Positions 1 through 8,835 of a stretch of 34,113 nt of DNA are shown in pieces (the first letter of the stretch is position 1; every line of letters begins with the position of its first letter). Origin of the DNA: an uncultured Chlorobiaceae bacterium (GTDB lineage: Bacteria > Bacteroidota > Chlorobiia > Chlorobiales > Chlorobiaceae). A program made the position numbers and the translations under genes. Location: the NCBI GenBank assembly GCA_903851535.1, contig CAINOO010000280.1:1-34113 (forward strand), read 5' to 3'. The notes beneath the pieces were generated by a model, which saw only the letters and a program-made list of their open reading frames with translations, was not told where the DNA came from and ran no database searches.

Positions 1-110
1 CTATTCTCGACAAACTGCATAAACTGACTGGATTTGAGGCGAAATGGCATTTGCCGGACACTCTCGATAACCTTGTCGCTCTGGAACGAAGGAGGCTTGA
101 GAGCGCATGA
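1..110 (+). CDS. 3' end of an unidentified gene (partial)
   Basis: An open frame enters from the left edge (frame beginning at base 3) and ends with TGA at 108-110, overlapping the next gene's ATG at 107 in an ATGA junction. Only about 35 C-terminal residues are visible, ending in a charged, helical-looking stretch (LERRRLESA). The family cannot be named from this. The 4-base overlap suggests translational coupling with the HEAT-repeat gene, so it is probably the first or second gene of the HEAT/glycosyltransferase operon. Confidence 0.6.
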   Translation, partial: ILDKLHKLTGFEAKWHLPDTLDNLVALERRRLESA

Positions 111-1195
111 GTGTTTTTTATTTCTTTGCAAAAGCCATTGTGTTTTTGACTGCCATACTCCTTCTCCTCTCGATCAGGGTCATCCTGTTCAACAATATTG
201 CCCTTCGCCGGGAGGCTCAGGCTCAAAAAAGTCGTTCAGCCTTGCGCATAGCTCTTGAGGGCTATCTCAGGGGAGAGATCCATGTATCGGCGTTCAGTAC
301 TCCTCTTCGCAGCGAAAAAAAGCTTCTCATCGGTCTTGTGGCCCAGCTTGCCGAAGAGATGGGTGAAACGACCCGAAAGAAGCTGCTCTATATTTTTGAG
401 ACGACGGGAACACATTTTCTGGTACAAAAGGAACTTTGGAGGCTTTCGCACTCAAGAAGCTGGCAGAGGCGTCAGCGGGCGGCAACCTATCTGCCCTATA
501 TCGCAACTCGCCACGCCATTATCCCGCCGTTGGTTCATGCGCTTGAAGACAAGGTTTTGATGGTCAGGTTTTCAGCCGCCCATTCACTGGCCAGGATAAA
601 GGCCATCGAAGCAACAGTTCCCATTCTTGAATATCTTTTGGCACCGGCAGTATGGCCTGCTGAACGAACCATTGAAATTCTCAATGAGATGGGACGTGAG
701 GCTGTTCCGACTCTTTTACACTACCTTGCGCAGCCGTTGACAAAGGATGAATGCAAGATGTTTGCCATCAGTGCACTTGGCATGCAGCATGCACGTCAGG
801 CTATCCCCCTCATACTCACCTTTCTTTCAAGTTCGAACAAAGAGCTTCGCATACAGAGTGCAAAAGCCCTTGGCAATATTGGAGGGGCCGAAACACTTGC
901 TCCCTTGTGTAACTCCATGCACGACAGCGCCTGGGAAGTCAGGGCGGCTTCGGCCAGCGCTTTGGGGCTGTTGCAAGCCGATCGGGCAGTTTCTGTGCTG
1001 GCGGCCGCACTTGCCGATTCGGTCTGGTGGGTTCGTTATAACTCAGCCAACTCGCTGGCTGAACTCGGACAAAAAGGCATCACCGCCCTGAAAAATGCTC
1101 TTACCCATGAAGACCGGTTTGCTGCTGAAGTCAGCAGGCTGGTGATGCAAGAGCGCAGTCTCATGAAAAGCAGTACCCTTACTCCGCAACCATGA
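107..1195 (+). CDS. Membrane-anchored HEAT-repeat protein
   Basis: This 362-residue protein starts with one hydrophobic segment (about residues 5-30), followed by a basic linker. From about residue 117 to 345 there are tandem helical repeats of the HEAT / PBS-lyase type, with recurring units such as VRFSAAHSLARI, LRIQSAKALGNIGG and VRAASASALGLL spaced about 30 residues apart. Such repeats are protein-interaction scaffolds, and no catalytic motif is visible. The predicted topology is an N-terminal anchor with a large soluble domain, probably cytoplasmic. It overlaps the upstream gene by 4 bases and the downstream glycosyltransferase by 4 bases (ATG at 1192 inside the stop region). A role as partner or assembly factor for the glycosyltransferase is inferred from this coupling only. 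Confidence 0.85.
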   Translation: MSVFYFFAKAIVFLTAILLLLSIRVILFNNIALRREAQAQKSRSALRIALEGYLRGEIHVSAFSTPLRSEKKLLIGLVAQLAEEMGETTRKKLLYIFETTGTHFLVQKELWRLSHSRSWQRRQRAATYLPYIATRHAIIPPLVHALEDKVLMVRFSAAHSLARIKAIEATVPILEYLLAPAVWPAERTIEILNEMGREAVPTLLHYLAQPLTKDECKMFAISALGMQHARQAIPLILTFLSSSNKELRIQSAKALGNIGGAETLAPLCNSMHDSAWEVRAASASALGLLQADRAVSVLAAALADSVWWVRYNSANSLAELGQKGITALKNALTHEDRFAAEVSRLVMQERSLMKSSTLTPQP

Positions 1196-2619
1196 GCCCG
1201 GATATGCTGGCGGTACTCGAAATCCTTATCAGGATTATCCTCATCTATTATCTGACGATGCATGGCATCTACCTTGTACTCATTCTGCTCGGTTCCGCTG
1301 AGCAAAAACGGTACCACCAGGGAATTCAGTTTCGGGAATTCAAGCGTATCAGCCAGTCACCGTTGACGCCACCCGTCTCGATTGTCATTTCAGCCTATAA
1401 CGAAGAGAAGGTCATTGTTCATACCCTTCTTAATGTTTTGCAGCTCCGCTATCCTCAGTTTGAGGTCATTGTTGTCAATGACGGCTCCATAGATGGCACA
1501 CTGAAACTCCTGATTGAGAAGTTTCAACTGGAGCCTCTCGACAAGGTATTCAAGAAGCAGCTTCCCTCAAAGCCGGTTCGTGTGGTCTATCACTCGGCAG
1601 TTTACAAGAACCTGATTGTTGTCGACAAGGAGAATGGTCGGCGGGCCGATGCCAATAATGCAGGAGTTGACCATGCACGCTATCCGATAATATGCCAGAT
1701 CGATGCCGATTGTGTGCTTGAAGAGGATGCCTTGCTCTATATGATTCGCCCCTTCCTCTATAATCGCAATGTGGTGGCTGCGGCGGCAATTATACGTCCC
1801 TCAAATGGACTTATCGTCGAAAACGGGCGCATCATCAAGCGAAATCTGCCTGAAACCTGGATTCCGCTCTTTCAGTCTGTTGAATATATCCGCTCATTCC
1901 AGTGGGCCCGACTGGGGCTCACCCGTATGAAGAGCATGCTCTGCATGTCGGGAGCCTTTACGATTATCAGAAAAGAGATTTTTATTGCTGTTGGAGGGGC
2001 AAATGTGAACGCTGTCGTTGATGATTTTGAGCTTACCGTCAGCCTTCATCGCTACATCCATGAACATCCTGAAGCAAAGGATTTTGAGATTACCTATATC
2101 CCTGATCCCGGATGTTACAGTCAGGTACCCGAAACCCTTAAAGCGTTCTGTTCACAACGGAATTTCTGGCAGCGGGCCATTCTCCAGTCGCTGATATGGA
2201 ACCGCGATATGGCATTCAATAGCCAGTACGGGATGGCAGGTGTGTTTGGTGTGCCTTTTTATTTCATTTTTGAAGCACTCTCTGCCGTGGTTGAGGCAGG
2301 CGCATACATCATAGCTGTCGTGGTACTCTTCTTCCGTATAGACAGTCCTGCCATACTGATGCTGCTCTTTATTTTCGGAGTTATGCTTGGCACGCTGGTT
2401 TCGATTTGCGGAGTGCTGCTGCAGGCAACAACCAGAATGAGGCAGGAAAGAACCAGCGATCTCATTCGCCTTTTGTCGGCCGGGTTTCTTGAGCATTTCG
2501 GTTTTCATCAATTTCATGTTCTCTGCAGGCTGATGGGGATCTATGATTTGCTGGTAAGAGGACGTTTAGCTTATGGTTACAGGGAGCGCACAGAGTACAG
2601 GGAACCACCAGCGCCATAA
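1192..2619 (+). CDS. Family 2 glycosyltransferase, integral membrane, processive type
   Basis: The 475-residue protein has an N-terminal membrane segment (about 6-32), a GT-A catalytic domain and C-terminal membrane helices (about 350-420). Visible GT2 motifs are VSIVISAYNEE at about residue 61, VVNDGS, the D171-x-D173 metal/nucleotide-sugar site in CQIDADC, the acceptor-side DDFE at 277-280 and QRNFW at 322-326, close to the Q-x-x-R-W signature of processive synthases but with Phe in place of Arg. This layout resembles PgaC/hyaluronan/cellulose synthase-like enzymes that polymerise and extrude a polysaccharide from UDP-sugars at the inner membrane. No PilZ domain is present. It is coupled to the HEAT-repeat gene and followed 90 bases later by a diguanylate cyclase. 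The sugar product is unknown. Confidence 0.88.
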   Translation: MSPDMLAVLEILIRIILIYYLTMHGIYLVLILLGSAEQKRYHQGIQFREFKRISQSPLTPPVSIVISAYNEEKVIVHTLLNVLQLRYPQFEVIVVNDGSIDGTLKLLIEKFQLEPLDKVFKKQLPSKPVRVVYHSAVYKNLIVVDKENGRRADANNAGVDHARYPIICQIDADCVLEEDALLYMIRPFLYNRNVVAAAAIIRPSNGLIVENGRIIKRNLPETWIPLFQSVEYIRSFQWARLGLTRMKSMLCMSGAFTIIRKEIFIAVGGANVNAVVDDFELTVSLHRYIHEHPEAKDFEITYIPDPGCYSQVPETLKAFCSQRNFWQRAILQSLIWNRDMAFNSQYGMAGVFGVPFYFIFEALSAVVEAGAYIIAVVVLFFRIDSPAILMLLFIFGVMLGTLVSICGVLLQATTRMRQERTSDLIRLLSAGFLEHFGFHQFHVLCRLMGIYDLLVRGRLAYGYRERTEYREPPAP

Positions 2620-2709
2620 TTGCAGACATGATTGACGTATTGACAACAACAGCCTTTTTTACAGCAAATCACTGGTTTCCTGATTTGGAGGCTATAACAA
2701 CAAGGTATC

Positions 2710-5460
2710 ATGAAACGGAACCCGATCCGCAGCAATCCCAAAATTCTGTTTGCCCTGGCGTTTACCACGATTCTCGGACTGAACGGCTATTTGGTTATCA
2801 ATCTGAACGCTCTTATCAACAATAATCGGCTGATCCATCGAACGCTTGTGATACAAGCCCGACTTGAAGAACTGCTCTCTCTGGTTATCGATGCCGAAAC
2901 AGCTCCACGCGGCTACGTTATCATGGGCGATGAGAAGTTCCTTGCACCATATTATCATGCGGTTTCCTCACAAAGGGGGATTGGCTGGCACTTGCAGCAA
3001 CTGCATCAATTAATCATTGATCCTCAGCAACAAGAGCAACTTGGGACGCTTGAGCCTGTTATCATCGAGAAACTGGCTTTTATGAAAAAAGTTGTTGAGT
3101 TAAGGAGACGTGACGGATTTGAAGGTTCGAAGAAATTGATAGCCACCGATGTCGGCAGAAAGGTGATGGATGATGTTCGCCGTCTCATTGACCAGATGAA
3201 CAAGAGGGAGTCGGTGCTCCTGCAGCAGCGTTCCAATTTGGCTGAGACGAGCATGCTGCAGATGATTATTGCCTTGATTGCAGGCATAAGTTCGGGGCTG
3301 GGTCTCATACTGTTCGCTTTTATCATTATCAATCGTGAAGTCGAAAGGCGAAAGAGCGCTGAGGAGCAGTTACAACGGCTCAACAGCGAGCTGGAAGAGC
3401 GAGTCAAAGAGCGCACTGCTCGATTGAGCAGCGCCAGCGAAAATCTGCTTGCTGAACTGGAGCTGCGCAAGCAAAATGAGATGAACATCACCAATCTTTC
3501 GAGGATGTATGCTACGCTCAGTCAGATCAATCAGGCAATTTTGCATATCAAGGAGAGGGGGGAGTTGTTTCAGACCATTTGCCGTGTAGTTGTAGAGTAC
3601 GGAAAATTCGCCCTTGCCTGGATTGGTGAGTTTGACCGTGAAACCGCTTTTGTTACACCAAAAGCGGTGTATGGTGCGACTGAAACGTTTCTTACGTTTC
3701 CCTTGATCAATATAAAGAAGGAGCCCTTTCGCGAGGGGATTCTCGCATCAGCCCTGGAAAGTGGATCAGTTGTTTTCAGTAAAAATATCCAGACAGACCC
3801 CGCAACAGAGCCGTGGCAGGAGATGGCGGTCGCTGGCGGATTTCATACTGCTGCATCAGTGCCTATTCGACTCAATGGCGCTATTGTTGCCTTGCTGAAT
3901 CTCTATTCTTTCGATGCTGATTTTTTTACCGAAGAGGAGTGTACCTTGATTGAAGAGATAGGAGGAGATATCTCCTTTGCACTTGATATCCGGCAGTCGG
4001 AATTGGTGTACCGTCAAACTGAAAGGGCGCTCCACGAAAGTGAACTGCGTTTCAGGGCGATGTTTGAGGGCCATTCGGCTATCATGCTGATCACGAATCC
4101 CGACACAGGCTTTATCATGGAAGCCAACCCTGCTGCTCAAAAATTTTATGGATGGACGATTGATGAGTTCCGCCGGATTCGTATCCAGGAGATCAATACC
4201 CTTTCTCCTGAAGAGATTGAGGTTGCCATAGAGCAAACCCGTACAGGGGAAAAAACCTGCTTTTTATTCCGCCACCGTCGTGCTGATGGCTCCGTCCGCG
4301 ATGTGGAAGTCTACAGCAGAACGATTGAGTCGAATGGCAAATCCAGTCTCTATACCATTGTGCATGATGTCACCGAGCGCAGGCACTACGAAGTTGCCAC
4401 CTCACTCCATATTGCTCTTCTCGAAATGGAAGCAACTCATTCAATCCAGGAGCTGCTTCAGATGACGCTTGATGAAGCTGAGCGAATGACCGAAAGCTCT
4501 ATCGGCTTTTTTCACTTTGTAGCGGAGGATCAGATTTTGCTGGAGGCGTGGTCAACCAATACGATAAAGAAGATGTGCAATGCCGTCGGTGAGGGGGAGC
4601 ACTATGCGCTCAACCAGGCAGGGGTATGGGCCGATGCTGCACGCGAAAAGAGAGCCATTATCCATAACGATTATGCAGCACTCAAAGATCGTAAAGGGAT
4701 GCCGGAGGGTCATGCTGAAATAAAGCGTGAGGTGGTTGTGCCGGTTTTGCGTGGTGAAAAGGTCGTTGCGCTTCTCGGTGTCGGCAACAAAAGCAGGAAC
4801 TATGATGAGGACGATATAAAATGGATTGGTATTCTGGCCGATATAGCTTGGGATATTGTTGCCAAAAAAAATGCGGAGGAGAAACAGACGATACTTCAGG
4901 CCCAAAAATATGTCATTGAAAATATGGCCATGCATGACTCCCTGACCGGTCTTCCAAATCGCCGTCTGCTTTCTGACCGGATCGGCCAGGCCATTGCCCA
5001 GTGTCGTCGGAGCAATATGCTGTTTGCCATCATGCTCTTTGATCTTGATAAATTCAAACCGGTCAACGACACCTTTGGTCACGGTATTGGTGATCTGCTG
5101 CTCCAGCATGTGGCAAGCCGTGCTCTTGAAGCATTGCGAAGGAGCGGCGATACACTTGCTCGACTTGGAGGCGATGAATTTGTTGTTTTATTGCCGCAAA
5201 TTGTTGCCTTGTCAAATGCTGAGGCCGTGGCCGAAATGATTCGTCATGCTCTCGCCAAGCCGTTTGACATTGAAGGTCATACGATCAATATCTCATGCAG
5301 CATTGGTATAGCCATTTTTCCCCTTCATGGTGAGGATGAACTGACTCTCATGAAGCATGCTGATGATGCCATGTACCAGTCGAAGAGTGGCGGGAGAAAT
5401 TGCTTTACGGTTTTTGGTGGGGAGCTCTCAGACGATAGTGCGCATAGTCTGGAGCAGTGA
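2710..5460 (+). CDS. Diguanylate cyclase with CHASE3-GAF-PAS-GAF-GGDEF architecture
   Basis: This 916-residue membrane sensor should make cyclic di-GMP from two GTP. Domains in order: TM1 (about 12-33); periplasmic CHASE3 (about 40-180, with the typical DAETAPRGYVIMG at 61-73); TM2 (about 184-207); a coiled-coil linker (210-255); GAF (about 280-425); PAS (about 445-555); GAF (about 565-715); GGDEF (about 735-905). The active-site loop is an intact GGDEF at 820-824. The inhibitory I-site RxxD is present at 811-814, five residues before it, so product feedback is expected. DxLTGLPNRR and the FDLDKFK metal site are also intact. There is no EAL domain. The start at 2710 is the first ATG, and its Shine-Dalgarno is weak. 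It converges on maf with only 20 bases between. Confidence 0.93.
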   Translation: MKRNPIRSNPKILFALAFTTILGLNGYLVINLNALINNNRLIHRTLVIQARLEELLSLVIDAETAPRGYVIMGDEKFLAPYYHAVSSQRGIGWHLQQLHQLIIDPQQQEQLGTLEPVIIEKLAFMKKVVELRRRDGFEGSKKLIATDVGRKVMDDVRRLIDQMNKRESVLLQQRSNLAETSMLQMIIALIAGISSGLGLILFAFIIINREVERRKSAEEQLQRLNSELEERVKERTARLSSASENLLAELELRKQNEMNITNLSRMYATLSQINQAILHIKERGELFQTICRVVVEYGKFALAWIGEFDRETAFVTPKAVYGATETFLTFPLINIKKEPFREGILASALESGSVVFSKNIQTDPATEPWQEMAVAGGFHTAASVPIRLNGAIVALLNLYSFDADFFTEEECTLIEEIGGDISFALDIRQSELVYRQTERALHESELRFRAMFEGHSAIMLITNPDTGFIMEANPAAQKFYGWTIDEFRRIRIQEINTLSPEEIEVAIEQTRTGEKTCFLFRHRRADGSVRDVEVYSRTIESNGKSSLYTIVHDVTERRHYEVATSLHIALLEMEATHSIQELLQMTLDEAERMTESSIGFFHFVAEDQILLEAWSTNTIKKMCNAVGEGEHYALNQAGVWADAAREKRAIIHNDYAALKDRKGMPEGHAEIKREVVVPVLRGEKVVALLGVGNKSRNYDEDDIKWIGILADIAWDIVAKKNAEEKQTILQAQKYVIENMAMHDSLTGLPNRRLLSDRIGQAIAQCRRSNMLFAIMLFDLDKFKPVNDTFGHGIGDLLLQHVASRALEALRRSGDTLARLGGDEFVVLLPQIVALSNAEAVAEMIRHALAKPFDIEGHTINISCSIGIAIFPLHGEDELTLMKHADDAMYQSKSGGRNCFTVFGGELSDDSAHSLEQ

Positions 5461-5480
5461 ATCCCTCATCACGCTCTGGA

Positions 5481-6059
5481 TTACAGGAAGGCTTTGAGTG
5501 CCTTGCAGACCCTTGAAATGGGAAGTCCGACAACATTGTAGTAGCACCCCTCAATCCGCCGGACGTGGCAGGCCATCAGGGGATCCTGAATGCCATAAGC
5601 GCCTGCTTTGTCATAGGGTTTTGCAGAGAGAAGGTAGCGTTTGATCTCATTGTCGCTCATGGGCTCAAACTCTACAATGGTGGTCACGCATTCGGTATGG
5701 GTTTTCCCACCGCAAAGGAGCACAAAACCAGTGTAGACCCGGTGCGAGCGGTTCTGGAGGCTTTTGAGTATCTCAAATGCACTATCGAATCCTGTTGGTT
5801 TGCCATAGATTCGGTTACCCTTTGCCACGACGGTATCGGCGGCAAGAATGATGTTGTTTCTCCCTCTCTCCGGCAGCAGAAGTATGGCTGCCTCTGCTTT
5901 TTCAAGCGAAATTCTGGTGACATTTTCTTCGATTGAGTGCAAGGGGTCGAGCACTTCGGGTGTCTCGACCGCAATGGTTTCAAAAGAAAGCAGCGTCAAC
6001 GAAAGAATCTCCTGTCGTCTTGGTGACTGCGATGCAAGAATAAGTGCCGGTTTGGCCAT
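5481..6059 (-). CDS. maf: Maf family nucleotide pyrophosphatase
   Basis: This 192-residue protein is the usual Maf length. It opens with the family signature LILASQSPRRQEIL and carries the ADTVV motif with the catalytic Asp, plus the later KPYDKAGAYGIQ segment. Maf proteins hydrolyse non-canonical or excess nucleoside triphosphates (dTTP/UTP-type or modified nucleotides) in the cytoplasm, acting as house-cleaning enzymes, and have been linked to septum formation. The start is supported by AAGGG a few bases upstream of ATG. It lies 10 bases downstream of the symporter gene and is probably the last cistron of the operon that begins at 10749. Substrate preference within the Maf family is not resolved here. 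Confidence 0.93.
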   Translation of the reverse strand: MAKPALILASQSPRRQEILSLTLLSFETIAVETPEVLDPLHSIEENVTRISLEKAEAAILLLPERGRNNIILAADTVVAKGNRIYGKPTGFDSAFEILKSLQNRSHRVYTGFVLLCGGKTHTECVTTIVEFEPMSDNEIKRYLLSAKPYDKAGAYGIQDPLMACHVRRIEGCYYNVVGLPISRVCKALKAFL

Positions 6060-6069
6060 GGTTCCCTTA

Positions 6070-7827
6070 TCAGTTCAGGTTGTTCCAGCCCCTGCGGTTC
6101 AGGTCGGCAAAGATGAGTGATCCGGCAATGATGCCCGATCCAAGATAGAGTGATCCCTGGAGGATGTCGCCAAAGATAAATTTTCCGGTACCGAACAGGA
6201 TTGCATAGATCATGATGATGCCGAGTGCCCAGTCAACAAAGAGCATCACGAAGCCGGTGTCGGACTCTACATCGGGCAGGTTTTTTGAGATTTTTTTCCA
6301 GAGCGCGCCGCCGACCCGTGTGGTTCTGTAGAAAATTTCCAACTGGGCCGTTTCGGTTGGCGGTGTCAGAAAGGTGACGATAAGGGTTGCGGTGATGGTA
6401 AAGGCAACGATGATGAAAATCGAGAAGGGAAAGGTTATGCTGGTAAAGAGTTGCAACCAGGTAAAGGCGATGAAAGGGGCTACCATAGAGGTTATTTCCG
6501 ACCAGGCATTCAGTCTCCACCAGAACCAGCGGAGAATCAGCACAAAGCCGGTACCTGCACCGCACTGTATGATGAACTCCCATGCTCCGGTGATGGTGTC
6601 GAGCACAAAGAAGGTGATGTAGAGGGCAAAGGTCGCAGTTAAAAAAGTGGTAATTTTTGAAACAGTGACATAGTGCTTTTCATTTGCCCCTGTTTTCAGG
6701 AAGCGTTTGTAAAAGTCGTTGATCAGGTAGCTCGTCCCCCAATTCAGGTGAGTTGAGAGCGTTGACATGTAGGCTGCAAGGAAGGCCGCGATAAGCAGTC
6801 CTTTCAGTCCGGGAGGAAGTACCGCCTTCATGACGTAGACAAAACCATCCTCTTTCTGGTTCATGGGAAGGTCGGGAAACATGACGAGGCTGACCAGACC
6901 GACGATGATCCAAGGCCAGGGTCTTAGGCAGTAATGGGCAACGGTAAACCAGAGTGTAGCAAGAAGCGAGTGCTTTTCATTTTTGGCGCTCATCATACGC
7001 TGGGCGATGTAGCCGCCTCCGCCTGGTTCTGAGCCAGGATACCAGGATGACCACCACTGGACAAAGGCCATGGCGGCAAAGGAGATGAAGGGAAGAGCAA
7101 CAGCTCCCGTAATACTTTTTCCTGAAGAACCAAAGGTGGGAAAAAAGTCGAACATCCATGCCGGAAGTGCTTTGGTCAATCCTCCGGCAGAGACAACAGC
7201 GGGTGATTGCACGGCAAGAACGGCAAGGATGATACAGCCTGTCATGGCGATGACAAACTGCACTGCATCGGTAATGGAGACGCCCCAGAGCCCTGAAAGG
7301 CCGGAATAAAAGGTGGTCAGAAGCACCAGAGCAACAATGGTCAGTTCCGGATTCAGTTCCGGTACCATGATTCTGATGATCTTGAACATGGCAAGGTTGA
7401 CCCAGCCGATAATGACCGCGTTGATAAAGAGTCCGAAATAGATTGCCTTGAAGCCGCGCAGAAATCGGGCTGCCGGGCCACTGTAACGTAACTCGATAAA
7501 TTCAAGGTCGGTCAAAATTTCGGCTCTCCGCCAGAGCCGGGCAAAAAAGAAGACGGTCAGCATGCCGCCTGAAACAAAGGTCCACCAGACCCAGTTGCCG
7601 GCAATACCGTTTTTGGCGACAAATCCTGCTACTGCAAGGGGAGTGTCGGCAGCGAATGTTGTTGCCACCATACCGGTACCGGCAATCCACCAGGGTAGTT
7701 GACGCCCGGATAGAAAAAATTCACCGACATTTTCCGAAGCGCGTCGGGAGAACCAGAGGCCGATAACGAGCGTCAGCAAGAGATAGCCGACGATGAAACT
7801 GTAATCAAGCAGGTTGAGCTGTTCCAT
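6070..7827 (-). CDS. Sodium:solute symporter (SSS family)
   Basis: A 585-residue polytopic membrane protein with about a dozen or more hydrophobic helices. The N-terminal region (LLTLVIGLWFSRRA, then EFFLSGRQLPWW and TTFAADTPLAVAG) is characteristic of the SSS/SGLT-PutP family, which drives uptake of sugars, amino acids, nucleosides or organic acids with the Na+ gradient. FYSGLSGLWGVSITDAVQF is the second recognisable family block. The position between a PfkB kinase gene (34 bases upstream) and maf (10 bases downstream) places it in one transcription unit with carbohydrate-type genes, which favours a sugar or nucleoside substrate. That is inference, because the sequence does not identify the solute. 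Confidence 0.9.
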   Translation of the reverse strand: MEQLNLLDYSFIVGYLLLTLVIGLWFSRRASENVGEFFLSGRQLPWWIAGTGMVATTFAADTPLAVAGFVAKNGIAGNWVWWTFVSGGMLTVFFFARLWRRAEILTDLEFIELRYSGPAARFLRGFKAIYFGLFINAVIIGWVNLAMFKIIRIMVPELNPELTIVALVLLTTFYSGLSGLWGVSITDAVQFVIAMTGCIILAVLAVQSPAVVSAGGLTKALPAWMFDFFPTFGSSGKSITGAVALPFISFAAMAFVQWWSSWYPGSEPGGGGYIAQRMMSAKNEKHSLLATLWFTVAHYCLRPWPWIIVGLVSLVMFPDLPMNQKEDGFVYVMKAVLPPGLKGLLIAAFLAAYMSTLSTHLNWGTSYLINDFYKRFLKTGANEKHYVTVSKITTFLTATFALYITFFVLDTITGAWEFIIQCGAGTGFVLILRWFWWRLNAWSEITSMVAPFIAFTWLQLFTSITFPFSIFIIVAFTITATLIVTFLTPPTETAQLEIFYRTTRVGGALWKKISKNLPDVESDTGFVMLFVDWALGIIMIYAILFGTGKFIFGDILQGSLYLGSGIIAGSLIFADLNRRGWNNLN

Positions 7828-7861
7828 CTCTTTTTTTTGAAATTATTGTTGTCTGTAACCT

Positions 7862-8773
7862 CTATTCATCAATTCTTGACAGCTCCCGGAAGCTTTGGAA
7901 GCGATCTTCGATTTCAAGGAGGTCAAGTGATGCAATTTTTTCGGTACCGAATTTTTCCACGCAGAAACTTGCCATTGCACTGCCGTAGAGCACCGCCCTG
8001 CGCATCTCCGTGTCGGTGATGGTTTCACAGCGGGAAAGGTGACCGATAAAGCCTCCGGCAAAGGTGTCGCCTGCACCGGTTGGGTCGTAAATGGATTCAA
8101 GCGGATAGGCTGGAGCTGAAAAGATGCCATTTTCAGTAAAGAGCAGGGCACCGTGTTCACCTTTTTTGATGATCAGGGTTTTTGGACCCATCTGGCGAAT
8201 GATTCTTGCTGATTTGACAAGGTTCGGGTCTTTGCTTAAGAGCCGGGCCTCACTGTCGTTGAGGATGAAGATATCCACCCGCTCAAGAGTTTTTTTGAGT
8301 TCATCAGGTTTCCCCTCAATCCAGAAATTCATGGTGTCAAGGATGACAAGCTTCGGCTTGCTGATCTGGTCGAGGACTTTGAGTTGCAGTTCGGGATCGA
8401 TATTGCCGAGACAGACAAAATCCGCATTGTGGTACTGATGAGGTACAACGGGATCAAAATCAGCAAAAACGTTCAACTGGGTGTCGAGCGTGTCACGGGT
8501 GTTCATGTCGTAGTGGTAACGGCCTGCCCAGCGGAAGGTTTTTCCCTCTTCAACCATCTGGACTCCTTTGGTGTCAATGTTTCGGGAGTGTAGCAGTTCA
8601 AAATGTTTCTCTTCAAAGTCGGATCCGACAACACCGACCATCTGTATCTTGTCGGTAAAATAGCTTGCAGAGAGGGCAATGTAGGTGGATGAACCGCCAA
8701 GGGTGTTGTCGGATCGTCCAAAAGGGGTCTCGATGTCGTCAAAGGCAAGGGAACCGACAATAAGGATAGACAT
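7862..8773 (-). CDS. PfkB/ribokinase-family carbohydrate or nucleoside kinase
   Basis: This 303-residue cytoplasmic kinase shows both family signatures: the N-terminal glycine-rich region (LGGSSTYIALSASYF) and the C-terminal DPTGAGDTFAGGF containing the anion hole and catalytic Asp. NDSEARLL is the typical central motif. The family phosphorylates sugars, sugar phosphates or adenosine using ATP. The precise substrate cannot be read from these motifs, and adenosine or a hexose/ribose-type sugar are both possible. It sits 34 bases upstream of the Na+ symporter and about 60 bases downstream of the GH13-like gene, all on the minus strand, consistent with uptake followed by phosphorylation. The Shine-Dalgarno in front of the ATG is poor. 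Confidence 0.9.
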   Translation of the reverse strand: MSILIVGSLAFDDIETPFGRSDNTLGGSSTYIALSASYFTDKIQMVGVVGSDFEEKHFELLHSRNIDTKGVQMVEEGKTFRWAGRYHYDMNTRDTLDTQLNVFADFDPVVPHQYHNADFVCLGNIDPELQLKVLDQISKPKLVILDTMNFWIEGKPDELKKTLERVDIFILNDSEARLLSKDPNLVKSARIIRQMGPKTLIIKKGEHGALLFTENGIFSAPAYPLESIYDPTGAGDTFAGGFIGHLSRCETITDTEMRRAVLYGSAMASFCVEKFGTEKIASLDLLEIEDRFQSFRELSRIDE

Positions 8774-8835
8774 AGGAAAAGATGGATTTGGTTAACGGAA
8801 AAGTTTAAAAGATACGTTTTTACCGGATATTTTTT

